DNA of 6,162 nucleotides, taken from Promethearchaeota archaeon. GTDB lineage: Archaea > Asgardarchaeota > Lokiarchaeia > Sigynarchaeales > SOKP01. The stretch covers positions 1 through 6,162 of the forward strand of contig JAUWBH010000226.1 in NCBI GenBank assembly GCA_030605085.1, in the 5' to 3' direction. A program made the translations under genes and the position numbers. Below, piece by piece: positions 1-4,945 of the stretch (the stretch's first letter is position 1; every line of letters begins with the position of its first letter). A model generated the notes under the pieces. That model was not told the origin of the DNA. It saw only the letters and a list, made by a program, of their open reading frames with translations, and searched no databases.

Positions 1-123
1 ATGAAAATTAAAATTCTGAACGATAAGTTAATTATGTGTAAAGATCCGAAAGAGAACTCAGATATTTTTAATGAGATGATGAAAGTCTCAAAAAGAATGC
101 AATCGATGGGTAAGAGCTGTTAG
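1..123 (+). CDS. Short unrecognised protein, or the 3' end of a gene entering from upstream
   Basis: The frame opens with ATG on the first base of the window and ends at TAG, giving 40 residues. The protein is lysine- and methionine-rich, with cysteines at residue 13 and at the very C-terminus (ending GKSC). I do not recognise it. Because the window begins exactly at the ATG, I cannot tell whether this is a complete small gene or the tail of a longer one, and no upstream ribosome binding site is visible. Several internal ATG codons (residues 12, 26, 27, 33, 36) make the start uncertain. It is followed by a 169-base gap carrying the probable promoter of the CooC gene, so it is probably not in the same transcript as that gene. 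Confidence 0.4.
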   Translation: MKIKILNDKLIMCKDPKENSDIFNEMMKVSKRMQSMGKSC

Positions 124-233
124 ACTCAACAACGCCTTTAACCTTCCGTGCTAATAATATATTAATGATTTGTAAAATTTCTTATTATTGTTAAACTATT
201 CTTAATAGATGTTTACAGAATCAAATCTCAAGC

Positions 234-241
234 TTTTATAA
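234..241 (+). promoter_or_regulatory. Probable archaeal TATA box for the cooC-like gene
   Basis: The sequence TTTTATAA matches an archaeal TATA box. Transcription starting about 25 bases downstream (around 260-267) would leave a leader of roughly 25-35 bases. That leader would contain the GGAAGGGG ribosome binding site in front of the ATA start codon. The location is inferred from the motif and spacing only. Confidence 0.45.
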
Positions 242-275
242 TTATTACCAAATTAGTACTATAAGCTCACAATTA

Positions 276-296
276 ATGGAAGGGGAAGAAGAATAA
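276..296 (+). other. Six-codon mini-ORF overlapping the cooC start codon
   Basis: ATG at 276 opens a frame encoding M-E-G-E-E-E and stops at TAA 294-296. The stop overlaps the proposed ATA start of the CooC gene (293-295) in the arrangement ATAA. The mini-ORF also contains the purine-rich ribosome binding site of the CooC gene. It could be a leader peptide coupled to cooC by termination and re-initiation, or a remnant of a start displaced by an indel, or chance. There is no ribosome binding site in front of this ATG. Confidence 0.25.
278..285 (+). promoter_or_regulatory. Ribosome binding site that fixes the ATA start of cooC
   Basis: GGAAGGGG lies 7 bases before ATA at 293, a normal Shine-Dalgarno spacing. 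The encoded protein there begins M-K-I-A-I-S-G-K-G-G-V-G-K-T, exactly where CooC and MinD-family proteins normally begin. No comparable site precedes the ATG at 410. Confidence 0.6.
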
Positions 297-1096
297 AAAT
301 CGCAATATCTGGAAAGGGCGGGGTTGGGAAAACTCTAGTCGCTGGAACAATCGCTCGTCTATTTGCTAAAGATGGATTTAAAGTTTTAGCGATCGATAAC
401 GACTCGGCAATGAATCTAAGTTATACTCTGGGGATCGAAGACGATGTGAAATCGAAAATTGTCCCGATTTCTGAGATGACGGCTATGATTGAAGAGCGGA
501 CATCTGTAAAGGGAGCTGGTGCTGGTGTTTATAACATTAATCCCAAAGTCTCGGATATTCCAGATAGATTCAAAGTTACTGGTCCAGATAACTTGCAGCT
601 TCTAGTTTTAGGAGGTATAGAAGAACCAGCATCTGGATGTTTATGCCCAGAAAACGCGCTCATCAGAACCTTGCTATTTAATTTACTTGTAAAAAGAAAT
701 GAAGTAATAATTGTAGATTTTGAAGCGGGACTGGAGCATTTAGGTCGCGGAACTGCGAAAGGAATCGATGTTATGCTCGTAGTTACTGAACCCTCTCAAA
801 AATCGTTGGACTTATGTAATAAAATAATCGATCTATCGAAGAAGTTAGGAGTTGTTAACATCTTCCTAATTGCCAATAAAATTTTTGACGATTCTCAATT
901 ATCTGCAATTAACGAAAGAATTAAAACATGGGAAATCCCGCTCTATCATTCCATCCCTTTTGATCTTGAAATTGGAAAAGCCGATTTAGAAGGTACTTCC
1001 CCTTTAGATCATAATGATCAATCAGAAGCGATCCAATCTATTAAAAGACTTTACGATAAATTAAAGAAACTAAAATTAGAGCTATTTGATTTGTAA
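293..1096 (+). CDS. cooC: CooC-type P-loop ATPase, carbon monoxide dehydrogenase nickel-insertion accessory protein
   Basis: CooC proteins are dimeric MinD/ParA-class ATPases (SIMIBI) that help insert nickel into the C-cluster of carbon monoxide dehydrogenase. Counting from ATA as residue 1, the product is 267 residues, normal for the family. The deviant Walker A GKGGVGKT is at 7-14, an A-I-D-N-D-S switch I-like segment (family usually DADP) at about 33-38, and the CooC hallmark GCLCPENAL at about 115-123 with the metal-binding Cys pair C116/C118. The Walker B-like VDFEAG is around 141-146, followed by EHLGRGTA at about 148-155. No ATG, GTG or TTG lies in frame between the stop at 254-256 and the P-loop, so I choose ATA 293, which has a well-spaced ribosome binding site. 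Starting at ATG 410 would lose the P-loop. No CODH gene is in the window. Family assignment is firm; the start is inferred. Confidence 0.93.
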   Translation: MKIAISGKGGVGKTLVAGTIARLFAKDGFKVLAIDNDSAMNLSYTLGIEDDVKSKIVPISEMTAMIEERTSVKGAGAGVYNINPKVSDIPDRFKVTGPDNLQLLVLGGIEEPASGCLCPENALIRTLLFNLLVKRNEVIIVDFEAGLEHLGRGTAKGIDVMLVVTEPSQKSLDLCNKIIDLSKKLGVVNIFLIANKIFDDSQLSAINERIKTWEIPLYHSIPFDLEIGKADLEGTSPLDHNDQSEAIQSIKRLYDKLKKLKLELFDL

Positions 1097-1124
1097 TTGG
1101 AATAAAGTTTCTCTACATCCCTTG

Positions 1125-1140
1125 TTTCTCCCAATTTTTT
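1125..1140 (+). terminator. T-rich terminator after cooC
   Basis: A pyrimidine-rich stretch ending in six T residues (1135-1140) lies about 40 bases after the cooC stop. Archaeal RNA polymerases commonly terminate at such tracts without a hairpin. The following small gene therefore probably has its own promoter. Confidence 0.35.
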
Positions 1141-1162
1141 AATATATATAATCTATATATGG
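1141..1162 (+). promoter_or_regulatory. Possible TATA region for the small membrane protein gene
   Basis: This alternating A/T stretch contains two TATATA blocks (near 1143-1150 and 1155-1160) in an inverted arrangement around ATC. If used, transcription would begin near 1175-1190 and give a leader of about 60-70 bases. A second weak candidate (AATAAATA, about 1167-1174) lies nearer the gene. Both are tentative in such AT-rich DNA. Confidence 0.25.
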
Positions 1163-1229
1163 AATCAATAAATAAGCAAATTTAACTTTCGTGATTGGAG
1201 CAATCCAAAAATTATTTAAATTAATAAAA

Positions 1230-1234
1230 GGAGG
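1230..1234 (+). promoter_or_regulatory. Strong ribosome binding site with long spacing
   Basis: GGAGG (within AAAAGGAGGGAT) is the best Shine-Dalgarno match in the window. It lies 12 bases before the ATG at 1247, longer than usual. A nearer ATG at 1236 opens only a four-codon frame (stop at 1248-1250). An in-frame ATC at 1241 would give the usual spacing but is not a standard start codon. Confidence 0.6.
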
Positions 1235-1246
1235 GATGAGATCAAG

Positions 1247-1432
1247 ATGATTAAGAAAAAAGAGAATCTACTAGTATTAGGAATGTTTTGCTTGATAACT
1301 GCGTTTATCTTTGAGATGTTTGGTAATGCGAATATAATCCTTAATGTGATAAGCTTACTTTTTATTGGTGCTGCGATATTTTCAAACGCAAAATATTTGG
1401 TAATGTCAACCATAGATAAGAAGAAAAAGTAG
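1247..1432 (+). CDS. Small two-helix membrane protein of unknown function
   Basis: This 61-residue protein has a lysine-rich N-terminus (MIKKKEN), hydrophobic helices at about 8-25 and 29-47, and a lysine-rich tail (IDKKKK). Charged residues at both ends suggest a helical hairpin with both termini in the cytoplasm. The helices contain small residues and one acidic residue (E23). A strong GGAGG upstream makes this strand the coding one; the overlapping frame on the opposite strand (1216-1413) has no such support. It lies 150 bases after cooC and runs convergently into hypC with only 24 bases between stops. I recognise no family. A partner role for a membrane enzyme is possible, but nothing in the sequence shows it. 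Confidence 0.65.
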   Translation: MIKKKENLLVLGMFCLITAFIFEMFGNANIILNVISLLFIGAAIFSNAKYLVMSTIDKKKK

Positions 1433-1456
1433 TTTATTTTAATTGAATTTCCGTAA

Positions 1457-1699
1457 TCATAACATATCGAATAAATCGAGATTCTGATCCTCAGCGATTT
1501 CTTTCCATTGTTCTATCGCCTCCATAGCATCCTTCTCTTCCATTTGTTCAATTGCGTAACCGGCGTGAACAATAACGTACTTACCTACTTCGGGGTTTAA
1601 TACTAGCGCTATGATAATTTTTTGCTCTATTCCATCGAAGTCGACTAATGCGGAATTCCCATCAATACTTACAATTTTACCTGGAATTGCGAGACACAT
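1457..1699 (-). CDS. hypC: HypC/HupF-family [NiFe]-hydrogenase maturation chaperone
   Basis: HypC works with HypD to assemble the Fe(CN)2CO group and carries it to the large-subunit precursor of [NiFe]-hydrogenases. The 80-residue product starts with the signature MCLAIPGKI, whose Cys2 is the functional residue once the initiator Met is removed. The second conserved block VGKYVIVHAGYAI is at about 38-50, with His45. The small beta-barrel domain ends near 50 and is followed by an acidic helix (about 51-72) and the tail NLDLFDML. The start is fixed by the Cys2 requirement. No hypD, hypE or hydrogenase gene is adjacent, so this is a solo copy here. It faces the CooC gene, the other nickel-enzyme accessory factor in the window. 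An AATATA stretch at about 1727-1732 lies roughly 29 bases before the start, suggesting a leaderless or nearly leaderless mRNA. Confidence 0.93.
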   Translation of the reverse strand: MCLAIPGKIVSIDGNSALVDFDGIEQKIIIALVLNPEVGKYVIVHAGYAIEQMEEKDAMEAIEQWKEIAEDQNLDLFDML

Positions 1700-1883
1700 G
1701 AGTAATATAATTCAGCGATTTTAACTATATTAAGTAATATTAGAGTCTAAAAAAAAGTAATGATTATTATTATTATACATCGATTAGTTCTTCTTTAACT
1801 CATTCGCGAATTCTTTATATTACTTACAGCAAATAATACATTAAATAATTAAATTTAATATCACAACAACGTGAAAAAATAGA
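1700..1883. promoter_or_regulatory. Divergent promoter region between hypC and a membrane protein gene
   Basis: This 184-base region holds no gene. Minus-strand TATA-like sequence near 1727-1732 could serve hypC. Plus-strand AATTTAATAT near 1851-1861 lies about 28 bases before the ATG at 1884. Both spacings predict very short or absent leaders. The octamer AGTAATAT occurs at 1701-1708 and 1733-1740, and its reverse complement at 1817-1824. The second and third copies extend to a perfect 10-base inverted pair (1731-1740 and 1817-1826). Confidence 0.4.
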
Positions 1884-2429
1884 ATGATTTTAGAAAAATT
1901 AAAAAAAACACCAAGCGATTTAATTTTATTAATCATTGCAGCAATTGGTATTATTATCCTTCTAGTTATAAATATGGTTGTTTTTGAACCCCTAGCAAAT
2001 TCAGGTTTCTTTTTTGGAATCCTTGATTTCGAATTTGCTTGGACCAAGGACCAAATTTTGATTATTTTTACAGAGTGGGGGGGTGCGGGAATGGCTTTAC
2101 AAGCTAATGGAGTGTATTGGGACTTTTTCTATATCATAGGATACTCAGTGCCTTTATTTGCATTAATTTTATTATTCACTAGAAAATTAAGCGGTAAAAT
2201 AGTAGACATCGGCCTTTACATAAGTCTTACGCCATTAGTCGCAGGAATTTTCGACTTAGTTGAAAATATCAACCTTCTTATTATGCTTAACGATACTCCT
2301 AACTTCGCATCTTTCGTATCTTCGATTGCTTCGATAACAGCGTTTATTAAATTTGGTTTACTATTGGTAGGGGCAATCTTCTTCTTAATTGTCTTAGTCC
2401 TGACCTTAATTAAACGATTTAAGAAATAG
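1884..2429 (+). CDS. Four-helix integral membrane protein, function unknown
   Basis: The 181-residue product has predicted membrane helices at about 11-34, 80-99, 107-134 and 148-177, and ends in a basic cytoplasmic tail (KRFKK). The longest loop, about 35-79, contains FEFAWTKDQ and an aromatic, glycine-rich part. Helix 2 begins D80-FF-Y-IIGY, helix 3 carries F-D-L-V-E-N at 123-128 and helix 4 has K156. From memory, this D..Y / FDLxEN / K pattern resembles an uncharacterised family of four-helix membrane proteins found in bacteria and archaea, but I cannot name the family reliably. Acidic and basic residues inside helices suggest transport, ligand binding or catalysis; this is inference. The gene has no clear ribosome binding site and may be leaderless. 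Its 3' end faces an unrelated minus-strand gene. Confidence 0.82.
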   Translation: MILEKLKKTPSDLILLIIAAIGIIILLVINMVVFEPLANSGFFFGILDFEFAWTKDQILIIFTEWGGAGMALQANGVYWDFFYIIGYSVPLFALILLFTRKLSGKIVDIGLYISLTPLVAGIFDLVENINLLIMLNDTPNFASFVSSIASITAFIKFGLLLVGAIFFLIVLVLTLIKRFKK

Positions 2430-2442
2430 ATTCAATAAATTC

Positions 2443-2456
2443 TCTTTTTTTCTTTT
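2443..2456 (+). terminator. T-rich terminator after the four-helix membrane protein
   Basis: A pyrimidine tract containing seven T residues, then C and four more T residues, begins about 14 bases after the stop at 2429. It has no clear hairpin, in keeping with archaeal U-tract termination. It lies between two convergent genes. Confidence 0.45.
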
Positions 2457-2482
2457 AATCCATTTAATAAAATATACGCTAG

Positions 2483-3265
2483 TTAGATCTTTTCACTGTA
2501 CGAGATTAATAAATCGTCTAACCAGTTATAGATTTCTTCTTTCGATAAATTATCGATGTTAAATTTCAATCGTTCTATTTCCTTGAGCAGGTTTATCATC
2601 TCTAAGGGAATCGATCTTTCGATCAATTCAAACAAAAGCTCGTTGGTTTTTGAAATTATCATTTTAATTTTTGTGACTATAGGCTCAACATCAGGGATGT
2701 CCTCAAGTCGAACGAGTAGATTAATAAGGCTGAATAAAAATTCTGTTTTATTTCCTTTAAAAGTACTTTCAAATTGGTAATAATATCTATCGAAATACTC
2801 CATTGGAATTATTTCCTCGTACCTATTAGATATTTTTATTACAGACTTTATGTTTTTAAAAAGGAGAGAAGGAGTCCATGAAAAAATTTGAAAGTTTGAA
2901 ACGACATTTCCACTACGAATCACGGGGATAAATTTATGATTTTTTTTAAAACGTCCAAACGGAATAACTATGAGATCTAGCGAATCAGAAGAGGAATAAT
3001 CTTTCACATTGATATACAAATCTTTTATAGTATGAATCATCTCGTTTCTATGGTCAAGAAGGTCGAATTCTATCCTATTAAACGATGGTTTGTAAATATA
3101 AAAAATCAACCCCTCAAATCCTTGGAATTCTAAATCGAGCGAGAAGTTTAACATCTCGGCTGATACATCTTCTGTCTTAAATCGCAAATCTAACATGATA
3201 TGAGAATAATTCTCAATATATTGGAAAAACCATGGTGGTGTTCGCTCTGTTTCAAACGATATCAT
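2483..3265 (-). CDS. Hypothetical soluble protein, unrecognised
   Basis: This 260-residue protein has no signal peptide and no membrane helix. The N-terminal part (about 1-135) looks alpha/beta with alternating hydrophobic strands, for example GLIFYIYKP, SLDLIVIPFG and KFIPVIRSG. A middle section is rich in aromatics (YFDRYYYQFESTF, about 157-169). The C-terminal part (about 175-260) is helical, with leucine/isoleucine-spaced acidic and basic residues (about 192-240) that could form a helical bundle or coiled coil. There is no cysteine and no recognisable catalytic motif. The ATG is preceded by AGGAG at 10 bases, supporting this start. The gene stands alone, divergent from the seven-helix membrane protein and convergent with the four-helix one. 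It may be a lineage-specific protein; I do not assign a function. Confidence 0.8.
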   Translation of the reverse strand: MISFETERTPPWFFQYIENYSHIMLDLRFKTEDVSAEMLNFSLDLEFQGFEGLIFYIYKPSFNRIEFDLLDHRNEMIHTIKDLYINVKDYSSSDSLDLIVIPFGRFKKNHKFIPVIRSGNVVSNFQIFSWTPSLLFKNIKSVIKISNRYEEIIPMEYFDRYYYQFESTFKGNKTEFLFSLINLLVRLEDIPDVEPIVTKIKMIISKTNELLFELIERSIPLEMINLLKEIERLKFNIDNLSKEEIYNWLDDLLISYSEKI

Positions 3266-3275
3266 TTAATCTCTA

Positions 3276-3280
3276 CTCCT
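3276..3280 (-). promoter_or_regulatory. Ribosome binding site for the hypothetical protein gene
   Basis: Read on the minus strand this is AGGAG, 10 bases before the ATG whose first base is at 3265. It supports that start codon. Confidence 0.5.
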
Positions 3281-3478
3281 AATATGTCTCATTCAGATGA
3301 ATTATATATATCTTATACCTAATATATACTTCTTCACTACATTGAAATATTTGCACATAATTAATCGCCACCACTATTTTTAATGTTTGCAATATAAACC
3401 TTGACAGACACTAGAAATATAACGCAAATATTAAGAAAAAATAATATCAATAATTGCGGATATTCGAAAAGGTAGTTA

Positions 3479-3490
3479 TTTATATATATA
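3479..3490 (+). promoter_or_regulatory. TATA box for the seven-helix membrane protein gene
   Basis: TTTATATATATA closely matches the archaeal TATA consensus, and a purine-rich stretch (CGAAAAGG, about 3465-3472) sits upstream where a BRE would be expected. Transcription would begin near 3508-3515, leaving a leader of about 30 bases. That leader contains AAGGT at 3529-3533, which can act as a weak ribosome binding site for the TTG start. Confidence 0.5.
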
Positions 3491-3542
3491 ACATAAGCCT
3501 AATATCTATAAAAAAATAAATTTATTATAAGGTTAGCATAAC

Positions 3543-4244
3543 TTGGATCTGTTAAATATACTAAAAATAATAACGACAATAATAACAGCCGTTATCGCAC
3601 TAATTATTGGATTACGGGTTCTTCTATTAAACAAAAGAGATTTGTTGAACAGATGGTTTGCTTTATATTTTATATCCTCATCCTTAGGATTTTTCATTTA
3701 TGCGATTTACCACTTAATTCTAAATAATCCGGATATTATTATTCCGCTCATGATAACAGCCCATATCTTTTTTAATTTTAACTCAATTTCTCTCGTGATG
3801 ACCCTGTTCGTGCTAGAAAAACATACTAAGATTGCCATGGGCATGAAGTATCTTGGAACCATGCTATTTTTATTCTTTGTCATGAGTATTGGATATTTTA
3901 TATTTCCACCGTATTTAGATATGGGTGATTATGCTCTACATATAGTAAATACCCATACTCCTCTCGAATGGTTATTTTTTGTGAATGCCGTTCGGATATT
4001 TTTAACTGCATTTGCTGCTTATAGATATATTGGAATTACGAAAAAAATAGAGGACGATACCAGAAAAATAGAAGGCGAAACTAGAAATCGATTAAAATGG
4101 TTTTCTATAGGAGTAATATTATTTATTTTAGGGATTTTTATCAATGTAATAGGGGGAATTTTCTCGTTAATTGCGATAGAGATATTAGCGTTGATTATTA
4201 TAGATATTGGGGCTCTGGTAATCCTTAAAGGATTTCTGATCTAA
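3543..4244 (+). CDS. Seven-helix membrane protein resembling sensor-type 7TM domains
   Basis: The 233-residue product has seven predicted helices at about 5-29, 38-60, 65-91, 102-122, 142-165, 183-206 and 207-233. Spacing and loops resemble the seven-helix N-terminal modules of some archaeal and bacterial histidine kinases, but no kinase, PAS, GGDEF or other output domain follows; the protein stops at the end of helix 7. It is not a rhodopsin: no lysine lies within helix 7 (K229 is at its end). The loop between helices 5 and 6 contains a charged tandem heptad, KIEDDTR then KIEGETR (168-181). The start is TTG: an in-frame stop at 3534-3536 leaves no other standard start, and AAGGT lies about 9 bases upstream. 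The gene is monocistronic, flanked by its own TATA box and a T-rich tract. A sensory role is inference. Confidence 0.82.
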   Translation: MDLLNILKIITTIITAVIALIIGLRVLLLNKRDLLNRWFALYFISSSLGFFIYAIYHLILNNPDIIIPLMITAHIFFNFNSISLVMTLFVLEKHTKIAMGMKYLGTMLFLFFVMSIGYFIFPPYLDMGDYALHIVNTHTPLEWLFFVNAVRIFLTAFAAYRYIGITKKIEDDTRKIEGETRNRLKWFSIGVILFILGIFINVIGGIFSLIAIEILALIIIDIGALVILKGFLI

Positions 4245-4302
4245 TATTATTAAACTCTTAAAATATTGAAATTGTGAAGATTAGCATTATCATTTAACTT
4301 TT

Positions 4303-4329
4303 TCGGTAACCGAGCTTTCTTTCTTTTTT
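4303..4329 (+). terminator. Short inverted repeat followed by T-rich tract
   Basis: TCGGT-A-ACCGA (4303-4313) is a perfect inverted repeat with a one-base centre, followed by a pyrimidine tract with six T residues (4324-4329). RNA could form only a three-pair stem, so the T tract is the likelier terminator for the seven-helix gene. The palindrome could instead be a protein-binding site. Confidence 0.35.
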
Positions 4330-4372
4330 GTAGGTTTCACATTTTGTACTCTTAAGATAGATAACGGCTCGT

Positions 4373-4834
4373 TTAAATTTTATGTCTTAGATAAATTGCC
4401 TGCAATCTAAGAGACTGATAAATATGCCCGATTGTGTGATGGATAATGAACCCAAACCAATCTTCGTACGTCATCTCTCTCCCAAAAGGGGATTTAAACA
4501 TATTTTTAAGGTCTTCTTCATCATATTTTATTCTTTCTTCTGTATAGGCTTCATTTGCTTTATTAAATAAATCTAACAATTGTTCATGCAAAGGTGTGGT
4601 GGATTTGGGATCTAACTTTATTGCAATATCTTTCATATCTGCATTAGAATTAGTCGTTTTTTTCATTGCAAAATGAAGCGTGCTAACAGAATGTACAAAT
4701 AAATCGAGAGCGGTTTTCTCTCCTTTAAATAACGATTCTTTCATGGATTCTTCAAAATGATTATCTTTTCGCTTTTCAAACAAACTTTTAACATAATCAT
4801 ATAAAAACTCTAAAGATTTGATACTTTCTGGCAT
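4373..4834 (-). CDS. DinB-like four-helix bundle protein, putative metal-binding
   Basis: The 153-residue product fits the DinB/YfiT-like fold: a four-helix bundle that binds a divalent metal through three histidines. In this superfamily some members are thiol-dependent transferases and many have no known reaction. Residue H48 (in LDLFVHS) and the pair H133/H137 (in IIHHTIGHIYQSLRLQA, an HxxxH) match the expected triad in position; H54 and H132 are extra. The usual W or Y before the last helix is present as Y123 and W126. Length is normal for the family and there is no signal peptide. The ATG has no ribosome binding site, but a TATA-like sequence lies about 27 bases upstream, suggesting a leaderless mRNA. 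The next gene upstream on this strand (DUF3795) is 111 bases away, so co-transcription is uncertain. Substrate unknown. Confidence 0.75.
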   Translation of the reverse strand: MPESIKSLEFLYDYVKSLFEKRKDNHFEESMKESLFKGEKTALDLFVHSVSTLHFAMKKTTNSNADMKDIAIKLDPKSTTPLHEQLLDLFNKANEAYTEERIKYDEEDLKNMFKSPFGREMTYEDWFGFIIHHTIGHIYQSLRLQAIYLRHKI

Positions 4835-4856
4835 GATTTCTAAAGGGGATGTTAAG

Positions 4857-4868
4857 TAAATAAATTTT
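4857..4868 (-). promoter_or_regulatory. TATA box for the DinB-like gene, leaderless spacing
   Basis: On the minus strand this reads AAAATTTATTTA, centred about 27 bases before the ATG at 4834. That spacing places the transcription start at or next to the start codon, in keeping with the absence of a ribosome binding site. Confidence 0.4.
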
Positions 4869-4912
4869 TTGGTATAAATTCAGGAATTTCTTGTCCAAAC
4901 ATTCTTTTTAAG

Positions 4913-4922
4913 AGAGTACTCT
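4913..4922. repeat. Perfect 10-base palindrome
   Basis: AGAGTACTCT is a perfect palindrome in the gap between the DUF3795 and DinB-like genes, about 80 bases upstream of the DinB-like start. It is a possible operator half-site pair for a dimeric regulator, but a single 10-base palindrome may be chance. Confidence 0.3.
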
Positions 4923-4945
4923 ATAGATTATTTGTCCCATTTCCG

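Larger units (their letters stand above)
3266..3542. promoter_or_regulatory. Divergent 277-base intergenic region with a repeated octamer
   Basis: No gene is visible here. The left side carries minus-strand TATA-like stretches (about 3301-3312 and 3318-3331) for the hypothetical protein gene. The right side carries a strong plus-strand TATA for the seven-helix protein. The octamer CCTAATAT occurs at 3278-3285, 3318-3325 and 3498-3505; the first two are exactly 40 bases apart. A 9-base inverted pair (AATATTTGC 3346-3354, GCAAATATT 3424-3432) lies in the middle. These may be regulator sites, but the base composition makes chance repeats likely. Confidence 0.4.

Noticed and set aside
1216..1413. 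65-residue open frame on the minus strand over the small membrane protein
   Set aside because: It mirrors the plus-strand gene, which has a strong GGAGG site and a clear two-helix layout; the minus frame has no ribosome binding site.
1841..2047. 68-residue minus-strand frame overlapping the start of the four-helix membrane protein
   Set aside because: It is antisense to a convincing membrane protein gene and has no recognisable features of its own.
2556..2780. 74-residue plus-strand frame inside the hypothetical protein gene
   Set aside because: It is antisense to a 260-codon frame with a ribosome binding site, and its serine/isoleucine-rich sequence is typical of a shadow frame.
3543..4244. 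Seven-helix protein as a microbial rhodopsin
   Set aside because: No retinal-binding lysine lies within helix 7, and the typical rhodopsin helix C motif is absent.
4245..4372. Lysine-rich short minus-strand frames downstream of the DinB-like gene
   Set aside because: They are short, lack a start with a ribosome binding site, and owe their openness to A/T-rich DNA.
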